Assembly (NCBI RefSeq): GCF_013401555.1
Contig: NZ_CP058552.1
Span: 5,828,001-5,892,000 of the forward strand
DNA: 64,000 nt
Origin: Paenibacillus sp. E222
GTDB taxonomy: Bacteria; Bacillota; Bacilli; Paenibacillales; Paenibacillaceae
Direction: 5' to 3'
The notes under the pieces were generated by a model. It was not told where the DNA came from, searched no databases, and saw nothing but the letters and a program-made list of their open reading frames with translations. Below, one piece after another: positions 1-10,100 of this stretch. Made by a program: the position numbers and the translations under genes. Every line of letters begins with the position of its first letter. The first letter of the stretch is position 1.

Positions 1-2
1 TT

Positions 3-932
3 GAGCTGCTTTGTCACGAAATAGCCCAGTCTTATCCAGATAATGTACAAGTGTTCCATGACGGAGCCCACCCCGGTATTATGCATTTCATTACATTGGA
101 AGGTATTCAGCACGAATTTGCTCAGCAGATCACAGCACAGACCCGCTCTGTCTTAACGATGGATGTACAAGTTGGATTGGGATTGTCCGTGTCTGGGGTT
201 GACCGCTGGAAAGAAGGATATATTCATTCCCTCCTGGCTTGGAACTCTGCTGGGCGCAAAGGTGCACAGGACCGTGTGCCCGTAATAGATCATAGTCCAT
301 TACTGCCTGAGGAAACCAGTCGCATGCTGCATCGTTGCCTCATTCGTGGAGAGCTGGATTCCTTCCGCAGCGTGATTCAAAAGGAGCTTGCTGACTCATT
401 TCGGATATCCACTTCCCATATGATCCGAAGCCTTTTTCAAATTTCATTATTGTTCGAACAGGAATCCTCGTGGATTTCCCCGGAATGGGTGCTTTGGCTA
501 AAAACTCCAGACCAGGCAGAACTGCTGCTGATGCATTGGGCGGAAGATTTTGTGAATCAACAGCAGCCATCCGAGGTTGGAGAAGAGACGGTTATTGAAT
601 CGGCCAAACGATATATCGAGGAAAATTACATGCTGGAACTGACATTAACTTCGTTAGCTGAGCAATATAACTACAACTCTACCTATTTTTCAGAGATATT
701 CAAAGAAGCTGCCGGCATCTCTTTTATTCAATATGTAACCGAGGTGCGAATGAAACATGCCATACGTTTACTGAGGGAAACCCAACTAACCGTCTGGGAT
801 GTTACAGAGCTGACAGGCTTCCGTTCTCCAAGCTATTTCAGTTCAAAATTCAAAAAAAAGTTCAACATAAGTCCTTCAGATTATCGTTTGATGCACTCCG
901 AAAAAATTGATAATCATGATCCGAAGAAATGA
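3..932 (+). CDS. AraC-family transcriptional regulator, 5' partial
   Basis: The reading frame is already open at the window edge, so the N-terminus is missing; the first in-window candidate start (GTG at 51) is probably internal. The last ~100 residues form an AraC/XylS double helix-turn-helix: a first HTH in the segment around SLAEQYNYNSTYFSEIFKE, then GFRSPSYFSSKFKKKF and ISPSDYR typical of the second HTH. The preceding ~180 residues resemble the poorly conserved middle part of YesN-like regulators. It stands immediately upstream of, and on the same strand as, a sugar ABC transporter and a glycosidase, so it is probably their activator. Whether it is a response regulator or a membrane-anchored AraC protein cannot be decided here because the N-terminus is outside the window. 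Confidence 0.88.
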   Translation, partial: ELLCHEIAQSYPDNVQVFHDGAHPGIMHFITLEGIQHEFAQQITAQTRSVLTMDVQVGLGLSVSGVDRWKEGYIHSLLAWNSAGRKGAQDRVPVIDHSPLLPEETSRMLHRCLIRGELDSFRSVIQKELADSFRISTSHMIRSLFQISLLFEQESSWISPEWVLWLKTPDQAELLLMHWAEDFVNQQQPSEVGEETVIESAKRYIEENYMLELTLTSLAEQYNYNSTYFSEIFKEAAGISFIQYVTEVRMKHAIRLLRETQLTVWDVTELTGFRSPSYFSSKFKKKFNISPSDYRLMHSEKIDNHDPKK

Positions 933-991
933 GATTCCGGCTTCTCCTCCTCCCCGGTATGATGAATTTACCAAGAGAATCACTGCAAACA

Positions 992-1007
992 TTGTAAGCG
1001 GATTCAA
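992..1007 (+). promoter_or_regulatory. cre site (CcpA operator), perfect consensus
   Basis: TTGTAAGCGGATTCAA fits the Gram-positive cre consensus WTGNNARCGNWWWCAW at every defined position. It lies in the 118-bp gap between the AraC gene and the first permease gene, 44 bp before that start. Position and fit suggest carbon catabolite control of the transporter-glycosidase operon. CcpA binding itself is inferred. Confidence 0.65.
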
Positions 1008-1050
1008 CAGCGGTGATCACGAATTCACATCCAATCCTGAAGGGAGGCCT

Positions 1051-1968
1051 ATGATGAGAAAGCTGTCCAAGCCGTTATACGGCCAGCAGAATATGACTGC
1101 TTATTTGTTTCTGCTGCCCTGGCTCATCGGACTTTTCTGTCTGACACTCGGACCGATGGTTGCATCGCTCTACCTATCCTTGACGAAATTTAATTTGTTA
1201 TCATCACCCACGTGGACGGGGCTCAGCAACTATGTCCAGATTTTTACCGAAGACGATACCTTTCGCAGATCTTTGGGGCTAACGTTTTATTATGTATTTC
1301 TATCCGTTCCGCTCAGGCTTGCCTTCGCCCTGCTTGTAGCAATGGCGCTGAACAAAGGGATTCGGGGACTCGGCATATACCGAACTGTGTATTACATCCC
1401 TTCCCTATTGGGAGGCAGCGTCGCTATTGCGATCGTCTGGCGTCAGATTTTCGAAGGAAGTGGCTTGGTCAATCAGTTTCTGAGTTGGTTCGGAATCACC
1501 GGACCCGCCTGGATTGCCCATCCCGATTATGTGGTCTATACGATCATCACACTCTCTGTATGGCAGTTCGGTTCGGCCATGGTTATCTTCCTGGCTGGCC
1601 TAAAGCAAATTCCAGCCGATTTATATGAAGCTTCGGACGTCGACGGGGCCGGAAAGGTACGCCAATTCTTCGGCATCACACTTCCGATGCTCTCGCCTGT
1701 TATTTTTTTCAACCTGATCATGAGCATGATCCATTCGTTTCAAGCCTTTACACCCGCTTATGTGATCGGGGATGGACGAGGAGGCCCGCTCGACGCCACA
1801 ATGTTCTATACCTTGTACCTGTATCTGAAAGGCTTCTCGTTCTTTGATATGGGTTATGCTTCGGCCCTGGCGTGGATCATGCTGGTCATTATCGGGGTAT
1901 TCACCGCAATCGTCTTTCTCACCTCGAAGTTCTGGGTGTTCTACGGCGATAATCAGGAAGGGAGATAG
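1051..1968 (+). CDS. Sugar ABC transporter permease, MalF/UgpA type (CUT1)
   Basis: Membrane permease of a carbohydrate ABC importer, about 305 residues with six predicted membrane helices; the first is YLFLLPWLIGLFCLTLGP. The EAA loop for contact with the ATPase is visible as LYEASDVDGAGKVRQFFGITLP about residue 195. The frame is open upstream to 907, but AGGGAGG at 1041-1047 precedes a double ATG at 1051/1054, so a start there is preferred. It begins an operon with the next permease (4-bp gap), the binding protein and a glycosidase. No ATPase gene is present nearby, which is usual for CUT1 systems that share MsmX/MsmK. The substrate is unknown, most likely an oligosaccharide. Confidence 0.92.
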   Translation: MMRKLSKPLYGQQNMTAYLFLLPWLIGLFCLTLGPMVASLYLSLTKFNLLSSPTWTGLSNYVQIFTEDDTFRRSLGLTFYYVFLSVPLRLAFALLVAMALNKGIRGLGIYRTVYYIPSLLGGSVAIAIVWRQIFEGSGLVNQFLSWFGITGPAWIAHPDYVVYTIITLSVWQFGSAMVIFLAGLKQIPADLYEASDVDGAGKVRQFFGITLPMLSPVIFFNLIMSMIHSFQAFTPAYVIGDGRGGPLDATMFYTLYLYLKGFSFFDMGYASALAWIMLVIIGVFTAIVFLTSKFWVFYGDNQEGR

Positions 1969-1972
1969 TCAC

Positions 1973-2812
1973 ATGCCACTAAAGCGACGTTTGGTTCAAG
2001 CCGGGAGGCATGCCGCCATTATCCTCTTCGGTCTGCTGATGTTGTATCCGGTGTTATGGTTAATTCTCAGTTCATTTAAACCGAATCATCTCATCTTCAC
2101 GAGTAGCAGCCTGATTCCAACCAGCTTTACTCTCGATCATTTTGTGAATGGCTGGAAAGGATTGCAAGGGGTGTCGTTTGGCCGTTTCTTCGGCAACTCG
2201 GCGCTGATCTCGGTCATGAGTGTGCTGGGAAATGTGATTTCTTGTTCCCTTGCAGCCTACGCTTTTTCCAGATTGAAGTTCAAGTTCAAAGGCTTGTGGT
2301 TCAGCATTATGCTGGTCACAATCATGCTTCCTTACCATGTAACTCTGGTACCTCAGTACATTCTGTATAACGAGCTGCATTGGATTAATACGTATTTCCC
2401 GCTCATTCTGCCCAAGTGGCTGGCACAGGATTCCTTCTTCATTCTGCTCATGGTTCAATTCATCCGTGGTATTCCACGGGAGCTGGACGAGAGTGCAACC
2501 ATTGACGGTTGCGGGCAATCGCAGATTTTTTTCAAAATCGTGGTGCCTCTTCTCGTTCCTGCCCTGATCACAACAGCGATCTTCACCTTCATCTGGAGCT
2601 GGGATGACTTCTTTAGTCAGATGATCTACCTGAGCAAAATTGATCTGTTTACCGTACAGCTTGGGATTCGGTCGTTATTCGATCCATCGGGACAATCGGA
2701 TTGGGGCGCACTGCTCGCCATGTCCACGCTGTCTCTGCTGCCTGTGACCATTATCTTTCTGGTATTTCAGCGTTATTTTCTAGAGGGGATTGCAACGACT
2801 GGGCTGAAGTGA
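1973..2812 (+). CDS. Sugar ABC transporter permease, MalG type (CUT1)
   Basis: Second membrane permease of the importer, 279 residues. It begins with a short basic N-terminus and a first helix around IILFGLLMLYPVLWLILSSF, and has the EAA loop ELDESATIDGCGQSQIFFKIVVP. It ends with QRYFLEGIATTGLK, the usual C-terminus of MalG-like permeases. The start ATG at 1973 follows AAGGGAG and lies 4 bp after the stop of the previous gene, so the two are almost certainly co-translated. The frame extends further upstream inside the preceding permease, but that extension has no permease character. Confidence 0.93.
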   Translation: MPLKRRLVQAGRHAAIILFGLLMLYPVLWLILSSFKPNHLIFTSSSLIPTSFTLDHFVNGWKGLQGVSFGRFFGNSALISVMSVLGNVISCSLAAYAFSRLKFKFKGLWFSIMLVTIMLPYHVTLVPQYILYNELHWINTYFPLILPKWLAQDSFFILLMVQFIRGIPRELDESATIDGCGQSQIFFKIVVPLLVPALITTAIFTFIWSWDDFFSQMIYLSKIDLFTVQLGIRSLFDPSGQSDWGALLAMSTLSLLPVTIIFLVFQRYFLEGIATTGLK

Positions 2813-2900
2813 TTACGAAATTACGAAAATACCTGTCCAGACGCAATACGTGTACAACAGATATTATGTTTTTCATTATCTATCGTCAGGGGGATTTCTC

Positions 2901-4217
2901 ATGTTCAAACGATTAATGATCACTGTTATAGCTTCGCTCCTGTTATTGGTAACTGCCTGCTCTGGAACGGATCATACCGGCGCTGATGAGCAGACAGAAA
3001 CGAAGACAGCTGAAGACGGGCAAGTCGAATTGCGCATGATGTGGTGGGGCGATCAAAAACGGGCAGATATTACGAATGAAGCCCTGAAGGTTTTTCAGGA
3101 GAAACATCCGAATATTAAAATTGTAGGTGAATTTGCGCCTTCCTCCGGATATTTCGACAAGTTGAATACTCAGTTGGCATCAGGCACAGCACCGGATATT
3201 TTCTTCCTTGGAGGTAATGTGGTTGATTATGCCAAGAAGGATGTGCTTTTGAACCTGGACCCTTATGTCGGTAGTGAACTGAATCTGGATGGCATGGATG
3301 CCAGCATGGTTGACTACGGGCGTCTTGATGGGAAGTTGCAGCATATTTCCGCGGGTGCGAATGCACGGGGCATTGTCGTCAATCAGGCGCTGTTCGATCA
3401 AGCGGGAATCCCTTTGCCAGCTTCGGATTGGACTTGGGAAGATTATGCTGCAATCAGCAAGGAGCTGTCCGACAAGCTCGGCAAGGGCTTTTATGGAACC
3501 TATAATTTCACGGTTGATGGTATGGACATCTTTTTGAAACAACGCGGCAAACAGCTATATGATATGAAGAACGGCACGCTCGGATTTGCAAAAGAAGACA
3601 TTTTGGAATGGTTCATTTACTGGGAGCAGGCTTCCAAATCCGGAGGTGTGGTCACGTCTGAATTGCAGGTTTCCAATCCACCGGATGATACGAGTAAATC
3701 CTTGCTTATTACGGGCAAGGCGGCGATGAGCCTGCTTCCTTCGAATCAACTGGCTGCTTTCCAGAGCCTCACGGAAGATAAGTTAATTCTTTTGCCTGTA
3801 CCACGGGGGCCAAAAGGAACTGGGGTTGTATTTGAATCCAGTCAGGGGTTGTCCGGGTATGCAAATACCAAACATGCAAAAGAAGTCGCCATCCTGATGG
3901 ATTTCTGGATTAATGATCCGGACGCAGCCAAAATTCTCGGCAACGACCGCGGCGTGCCCGTTACGGAAGCCAACCGCAATCTGCTTCAGCAAGAAGCGGG
4001 ACCTGTTGAAGAGATTGTATATAATTACACCAGCTTTGTATCTGAAGCTACGAAAACGGAGCCTTTTGACGTGAGTTATAATCCTCCGGGATTCGCTGAA
4101 TTCTCCAAGCTGGCCCAGACAACCAACCAGGAAATCGGCTTCGGCCGAAAAAGTGTGGAGCAAGCCGTGACTGACTTTTATAATGGCACCGTAAGAATTT
4201 TTGAATCCAATCAGTAA
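2901..4217 (+). CDS. Sugar ABC transporter substrate-binding lipoprotein
   Basis: Family 1 extracellular solute-binding protein, about 438 residues, lipid-anchored on the outer face of the membrane. The N-terminus MFKRLMITVIASLLLLVTAC is a lipoprotein signal with lipobox VTAC. The mature part has typical features: VELRMMWWGD, FQEKHPNIKIVGEF, LASGTAPDIFFLGG. The start ATG at 2901 is preceded by CAGGGGGA and is the first that yields a signal peptide; an upstream in-frame start at 2850 would spoil it. It lies 88 bp after the second permease and is the binding component for that pair. The ligand cannot be read from sequence; an imported glycan fragment cleaved by the downstream glycosidase is likely. 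Confidence 0.93.
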   Translation: MFKRLMITVIASLLLLVTACSGTDHTGADEQTETKTAEDGQVELRMMWWGDQKRADITNEALKVFQEKHPNIKIVGEFAPSSGYFDKLNTQLASGTAPDIFFLGGNVVDYAKKDVLLNLDPYVGSELNLDGMDASMVDYGRLDGKLQHISAGANARGIVVNQALFDQAGIPLPASDWTWEDYAAISKELSDKLGKGFYGTYNFTVDGMDIFLKQRGKQLYDMKNGTLGFAKEDILEWFIYWEQASKSGGVVTSELQVSNPPDDTSKSLLITGKAAMSLLPSNQLAAFQSLTEDKLILLPVPRGPKGTGVVFESSQGLSGYANTKHAKEVAILMDFWINDPDAAKILGNDRGVPVTEANRNLLQQEAGPVEEIVYNYTSFVSEATKTEPFDVSYNPPGFAEFSKLAQTTNQEIGFGRKSVEQAVTDFYNGTVRIFESNQ

Positions 4218-4240
4218 TTAACCGCTTCAAGGAGGTCAAC

Positions 4241-5887
4241 ATGACAGAAGCCCTGCTAAACAAGCTGCGGCAGATCTCGATCCACGATCATGTGCAGCCA
4301 GGTAAACCGGAAGATCAAAAGTTAATACAGGAATGGCAGGCGTCGGGTGTTCGATTCGCGGCATCCGGCGGACGATTGGAAGCGACTTATTATTCCGCTT
4401 TGGAGAAGTTACTGACTTGCATTGTGCCCTTGAACGGCAGTGAGCCCATTCTTCAGGAAGGTGGCATCTATCTGGGTTGCTGGCTGGAGAGTACGGGCAC
4501 CATTAATGCGGAGCTGCTGTCACGTCTGATTCCTTCTGTATCGGAAACGACCTATCTTGCTTTTGCCCGACACCAAAGAGAAGACGGATTGCTGCCTTAT
4601 AAGCTAACGGAGAACGGCCCATCCTTTCGCCAGATTCAGCTCGTTACACCCTTGGCGCGAAGCGTATGGAACCACTACCAGCTTCATGGAAAGAACCGAT
4701 CCTTCCTGAAGACCATGTACAAGGCCATGGTACAATACGACGAATGGATTGCAACGTATCGCGATACCCGAAGGACCGGCTGTGTGGAGGCATTTAGCAC
4801 CTTTGATACCGGGCATGATCTGTCCCCGCGGTTCTGGCACGTTCCGGATACACCATATATGAATGATGCTGCGTCCTACCATCCGGACTCTCCAGTCCTG
4901 CCTTTTTTGGCACCAGACTTGACCGCCAATATATATTGTCAGCGCATGTATTTATCCCGAATGGCTGAGGAACTTGGAGAGTCTGGTGGTGAATGGAAAG
5001 AAAAAGCTGAAGCCAGTCTCGAAAGTCTCTTCCGCTACTGTTACGACGAAGAGGATATGTTCTTCTACGACCGGGATCGCAATGACGAATTCGTCAGGAT
5101 ACAGTCCGATGTGCTGCTGCGCGTGATGGCGTGCGAGGTGGGCGACCGTGAATTGTTTGATAACATGCTGCGCCGGTATTTGCTGAACACAAGCAAGTTT
5201 TTTGCCAAATACCCGTTTACCTCCATGTCGATGGATGATCCACGGTTCGATCCGTTCTCCTCTTATAACAGCTGGGGTGGAGCATCCAACTTCCTGAGTC
5301 TGATCCGTTCACCCCATGCATTTGAATATCACCATCGCTATGTGGAATTGACCTGGGTGCTGCAACCCATCCTGTCGTCCCTCTCCAAAGCAACTCGCTT
5401 TGCGCAGGCTTTAAGCCCATGGACCGGGGAGGAGGGTTTTACCGAAACCTACTCCCCCTCCATTCTTTGCCTGCTTGATTATGTGGAACGGTTATGCGGC
5501 ATTATGCCGGTTGGATCGGACCAACTGTGGTTTACCGGTCTTCTCCCCATCGACATGGATCATGGCGAAGAAGTCGCTGGTCATACAGCGTATAGCCGCA
5601 CGGTGAATGGACTGCATTTTGAATTGGTGAACACACCAGAACGAGTAACGGTATATCAGGATGGTAAGGCTCTTATGGAAGGGCCAGCAGGAATTCGATT
5701 CATTACGGATCGTAGTGGACATTTGGAAGGTGTCATCGGTATGAGCGTGCGCACGATTGAAGGTGAACTGATCTATCGAGGAAAATGCATTCCGTTTCGA
5801 ATCAAAGGAAATGAACTCCAGCGATATATTGAGGGAAACTTGAAAACAGAACGGGATATCGGCATCATCTTTCCTTCTTATTGCTAG
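4241..5887 (+). CDS. MGH1-like (alpha/alpha)6-barrel glycoside hydrolase
   Basis: A 548-residue cytoplasmic protein without a signal peptide; AAGGAGG precedes the ATG. Its make-up is that of an (alpha/alpha)6-toroid glycosidase of the GH63/mannosylglycerate-hydrolase-like group: RHQREDGLLPYKL near 110, EAFSTFDTGHDLSPRFW about 190-205 with acidic residues placed as in this clan, and SYNSWGGASNFLSL about 345. The last ~100 residues look like a small beta-sandwich. It is the last gene of the AraC-ABC operon and probably hydrolyses the oligosaccharide that the transporter brings in. The exact CAZy family and linkage are not determined. An uncharacterised trehalase- or amylo-1,6-glucosidase-like activity is also possible. 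Confidence 0.7.
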   Translation: MTEALLNKLRQISIHDHVQPGKPEDQKLIQEWQASGVRFAASGGRLEATYYSALEKLLTCIVPLNGSEPILQEGGIYLGCWLESTGTINAELLSRLIPSVSETTYLAFARHQREDGLLPYKLTENGPSFRQIQLVTPLARSVWNHYQLHGKNRSFLKTMYKAMVQYDEWIATYRDTRRTGCVEAFSTFDTGHDLSPRFWHVPDTPYMNDAASYHPDSPVLPFLAPDLTANIYCQRMYLSRMAEELGESGGEWKEKAEASLESLFRYCYDEEDMFFYDRDRNDEFVRIQSDVLLRVMACEVGDRELFDNMLRRYLLNTSKFFAKYPFTSMSMDDPRFDPFSSYNSWGGASNFLSLIRSPHAFEYHHRYVELTWVLQPILSSLSKATRFAQALSPWTGEEGFTETYSPSILCLLDYVERLCGIMPVGSDQLWFTGLLPIDMDHGEEVAGHTAYSRTVNGLHFELVNTPERVTVYQDGKALMEGPAGIRFITDRSGHLEGVIGMSVRTIEGELIYRGKCIPFRIKGNELQRYIEGNLKTERDIGIIFPSYC

Positions 5888-5958
5888 TGCGTTGAAGTAA
5901 GTAGTGTGCTCTCCACAGAAACATTAACAAAGCCATTCCCGATGAATAGTTGCAACAC

Positions 5959-6004
5959 CAAAAGCGCAAGTGGCAAGGGTAGCTCCCCTGTACTTGCGCT
6001 TTTC
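5959..6004 (+). terminator. Intrinsic terminator, probably bidirectional
   Basis: Perfect 12-bp inverted repeat AAAAGCGCAAGT (5960-5971) / ACTTGCGCTTTT (5992-6003). It separates the end of the sugar operon from the convergent small gene that ends at 6050, and can serve both. Confidence 0.7.
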
Positions 6005-6049
6005 CGATTTGATATCCTGATGAACTATCCACGAAAATAAATTTTCCGT

Positions 6050-6394
6050 TTATGCTTTCCGCTCCCACGCAGGGTGGCGATAGAACTCAATCGTATCTAT
6101 ATAGTTCACCGTGTACTTCTGTTCAACATCCGACAGCTCCAGCAGCTTTCTGTCCATTTGTTTCAAACCCATGACCACATCATGTCGGAGAAGGTCCATT
6201 GCGATTTTGCCTACAAAGCCGCCTTCCATCTCTTTATGTTTATTCCGAAATTCTTCATTATAGATCAGTTCCGGTGTAAACGATGCTTCAACAAATGCGT
6301 TAACAAGCGTAAGTTCATTACCCTCCATCTGCACCGCGATATAATAGTTGCCACGTTCATCGCGAATGAGGTCTTTATACATTTCCACGTCCAT
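6050..6394 (-). CDS. Conserved hypothetical protein, 114 aa
   Basis: Not recognised. A soluble 114-residue protein that starts MDVEMYKDLIRDERGNYYIAV and alternates charged and hydrophobic residues; no membrane segment, signal peptide or metal motif. ATG at 6394 is chosen because AGGGAG lies 8 bases upstream, whereas the GTG at 6403 overlaps that site. It is transcribed alone, converging on the sugar operon. The ribosome site, clean start and codon use argue that it is a real gene; nothing supports a function. Confidence 0.7.
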   Translation of the reverse strand: MDVEMYKDLIRDERGNYYIAVQMEGNELTLVNAFVEASFTPELIYNEEFRNKHKEMEGGFVGKIAMDLLRHDVVMGLKQMDRKLLELSDVEQKYTVNYIDTIEFYRHPAWERKA

Positions 6395-6514
6395 CTGAAT
6401 CACTCCCTATATCTTAAGTTGTACCTTATCATGAGTAACATGGGCGCCATTTCGCTCACCTCTTGCCCTCGTCCATTCATATAGTAGGTATAAATGGCGA
6501 ACGGAGGATTGCTT

Positions 6515-6913
6515 ATGAATTGGCACCAACTTCATACAGGAAAAACACTTCAGCAGCGTCTGGCCGAGTTCCAGGGACATCTGGCAGAACTGAATGCTCC
6601 ATTGTCTGGTCTGGAACCTGGAATAATTAGAAAAGTATATCCGCGCAATTTCATCAAAGTTAATCGGCAGTTATTTATTCCACTCAGCTTGTTTTCCATT
6701 CGTGTATTTGATGTACCACGAGCACGGCGAGGCATACGGGTAGGCATCCGCACGGTATTTCCATCCCGGAATGCATTTAACAATATCCGACTTGTTGGTG
6801 TTGGACTGGATTACATTGAGCTGCAGGGAAAGGGTAAATTCTCCTCACGTATTCTCTTTCCGCTAACTCAGGTCGAATCGATCTATCGCCCAACGAATAA
6901 AAAGAAGAAATAA
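6515..6913 (+). CDS. Conserved hypothetical protein, 132 aa
   Basis: Not recognised. A basic 132-residue protein beginning MNWHQLHTGKTLQQRLAEFQ and ending in a lysine run; the middle carries FIPLSLFSIRVFDVPRARRG and a predicted beta-rich C-terminal half (LVGVGLDYIELQGKGKF). The ATG at 6515 has CGGAGGA six bases upstream; an ATG at 6494 in the same frame lacks a ribosome site. It is divergent from the gene that ends at 6050 and stands alone. No function is proposed. Confidence 0.7.
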   Translation: MNWHQLHTGKTLQQRLAEFQGHLAELNAPLSGLEPGIIRKVYPRNFIKVNRQLFIPLSLFSIRVFDVPRARRGIRVGIRTVFPSRNAFNNIRLVGVGLDYIELQGKGKFSSRILFPLTQVESIYRPTNKKKK

Positions 6914-7076
6914 TGAGGCCAGACTTCGCTGAATTCATATCTGTCTGTGCCTGTAATCGCCCGATTAGAGAAACGATTCACATCTTGAGTCTATCCCATG
7001 TCATGATATCCATATTTCTCTTTCCCTAGTATAACTCATACCTGCATGAGTCTGCTCGGATATTGTGCATAGCAAA

Positions 7077-7114
7077 AAGCGGTGAGCACAGAACCTTTCT
7101 GTGTCTCACCGCGC
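7077..7114 (-). terminator. Intrinsic terminator of the CYP102 gene
   Basis: Inverted repeat GCGGTGAG-c-ACAGA / TCTGT-g-TCTCACCGC between 7079 and 7112, followed on the minus strand by TTTTT. It lies about 40 bp beyond the stop of the P450 gene. Confidence 0.8.
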
Positions 7115-7150
7115 AGATGCCTATTAATCATTGGAATCAGAACGTATCAC

Positions 7151-10100
7151 TTAGATACCTGTCCACACATCTTTGGCATAACGGCCTTCCTGCTGCAAAC
7201 GTTCTAACCACGCATCAGCTTGCTCCGCAGAGTTGCCGCTGACATCAACGTACGCCGTCTTAAGTGTTGCTTCAACATCAGGTGCCATCTTGCTGCCATC
7301 GCCGCAAACATACAGATGTCCACCCTGTTCGAGCAGAGGAATCAGTTTGTGCGCATCATCTCTCATTAGATGCTGCACGTAACATTTCTCTTCCCCGTCC
7401 ACACGGGAGAATGCGGTATGAAGCTGGACAAGACCCTCTTGCTCGGCTGTTTCGAGTTCATTTTTATACAAATAGTCATGTTCAGGGTTGCGACATCCAA
7501 AATACAGATGGGCCTCACCCACCTGCTGACCTTGTTCCTTCAATACACGTCTTGCCTGCAGGAAACCGCGGAATGGAGCCACACCCGTCCCCGGACCAAC
7601 CATAATGATTGGGGCCTCTGCATATTCCGGCAGTTCGAACCCGGACTCGGGCGTGCGTATGAACATGACTACCTCTTCACCCGGCTTCAGGTTCGCCAAA
7701 TAGTTGGACGCTATGCCTTTATATTCTCCCTGACCACTCCACGCCGGAGCACGAACTACGCTGACGGTTATGCTGGCCTGCTCAGGCTGCACTCGTGGTG
7801 AACTGGAGATTGAATAATATCGGGCTTTCAGGGAAGGCAGCAGTTCCAAAAACCGTTCAAAAGGCAGTTCACATGCTTCGTATTTTACCAAATAATCCAG
7901 CATGGATATCCGTTTCTTACGTACTTCTTCCATGTATACAGACTCATCAAGAAGTGCTTCGAGCTCCTTCTTATGCGGTGGACATACCGTGTACGCCGCG
8001 AGTTCCCTCAGTTGGGCCCGAGTTGCCGCTTCCTGAAGTTCCACACTGTGACTGAGCAGATCGACCAAATTAACCGGTTGGTGCAATGGCAGATGAGCGG
8101 CGCTGCGACCGGAGGCATCCAGAACCAGATGTTCCGTGCCTGTGAATCCATATCGTTTCAGTACTCGTTCTACGAGCTCAGGCGGGTTTTGCGGTAAAAT
8201 GCCCAGGTGATCGCCTTCCTTATACGTTGCGCCTTCAGGCAGTTTAATCTCCAGATGACGTGTGCTTCGTTCACTGCCCGCATCGTGAAGTTCCCGATTC
8301 TCAAGGAGTTCAGCAACATGTGCATCATACGTATCCGCGAGCGGCGTTACTGCCAGTCCGCTGACAAACTGTACAGACAAGGAGCTGCGCTCACTACCTG
8401 AGCTAGTGTTCAACTTGAGGCCCAGAGTTCGTGCCAGATCCGGCCATAGTTGCTCGGTCCAGTCTCCAACCTGTTTCTCAAAGTCCCCGCTGGCATCACT
8501 TTCTCCGATCGGTGATAACCGTTCTGCTCCTTTGGAAGATAACTGCTCATCAATCAATCGCGGGATACGCTGGTACGTGCTGGCCCAGTTGTGATCCCCA
8601 CATCCGAGAACAGAGAATCGAACCCCTTGGAATTCCCCTGCATCCGCATGTTCAATCCACTCGACGAAGTCTTTGGCATTGCTTGGTGGCTGACCATTGT
8701 AGGATGCACTCACAATGATGACGACGCCTTCCTTGGGCAGTTTGCCAACACGATCATCCAGAGTAGCAACCTCGCTGCGGAAACCTTGGTATCTTGCGGT
8801 ATCTGCGATTTCACGCGCAATGCCTTCCGCGGTCCCGAGATTGGAGCCATACAGGACGAGCATTGGGGTATGATGGGCATTTGCCGTATCCGGCTCTTGT
8901 CGTTTGGCCACCGGAGTTGGTTCCTCCACGGCAACACCCGGAACAGCCATGACTGGTTGACCCCCGCGTGCACGAACACGGATCGTGAAGTTATCGGGTT
9001 TGAGCGTCAGCGTTTCTTTCACTTTCAACTGATAGTCTGCATGATCGATGAAATCAAAATGCTTCAAAACCATGCCCAGCACAAGTGTTGCTTCCTGAAG
9101 GGCAAACTGCTGACCAATGCAGGCCCGCTGACCATTACCAAAAGGTTTATAGGCATCATGTGGCACCTTGCTCGGATCTTCAAACCGTTCCGGACGGAAT
9201 GCCTCCACATCGTCACCCCACGCATCGCGGTCCCGATGCAGCTTGGGAATGAGCACACTGACACTATCCCCTTTTTGCAAAGGATATTTACCGTCCAGAA
9301 CGATATCTTTCTTCGCGTATAAGGAGAATGCCGGAGCCGTAGGCCACAACCGCAATGCTTCATTCAAAACCATGCGAACATATTTCAGATTGCGAACCTG
9401 ATTGTATGTCGGGACCGGATCTTTCAGAATCTGATCTGCTTCAGCTTGAGCCTTGGCGAGTGTATCTGGATTTTTCATTAAATAATAGATGGCAAAGGAC
9501 AACAAGCCACTCGTCGTCTCATGTCCAGCAATCAGGAAGGTGATGATCTGGTAACGGATATTTTCATCGTCCAGCGTTTCCCCGGTTTCCGGGTCTTTCC
9601 CGCTAAGCATATGGGATAACAGATCGTCTGCCCCTTCCTGGGGCTGCTCCTTGCGCTCCGCAATAATATGATCCACCAGAGAGAACATCGAACGAATATC
9701 CTGCTCAAACTGTTTCTTCTTGGTGATCATCAGCTTGTCTTGTAGACGCAAACGCTGCAAAGAACTCATCGATTCGTCCAATGCCCGCACCATGCTGGTA
9801 ATGAAAGGATGGGGCTCTTCCCGATAAAAGCTGTTAAATCGATAGTTGAACCCACACAGTCCAATCGTATCCAGGGTGAGACGAGTCATATCATCGGGTA
9901 CGTTAACCGTCTCGTCCGGGTTCAATCTGGACCACTTCTGCACGAGCTGTACAGCGAGATCGATCATTTTATTGTGATACCCCTGCATCGCACGCTGGCT
10001 GAAGCTAGGCAGCAGCACATTGTGAGCTTTTTTCCAATTAGGTTCTTGTGTCCAGCTCGTAAACAGGCCATCCCCGGCAAATGCACGAACCTTCTCCAGC

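Noticed and set aside
1212..1628. A 138-codon frame inside the first permease gene, same strand
   Set aside because: It overlaps a well-supported permease in another frame and has no ribosome site.
8591..9322. A 243-codon frame opposite the P450 gene
   Set aside because: It runs antisense through the heme domain and FMN domain, has no ribosome site and no recognisable motif.
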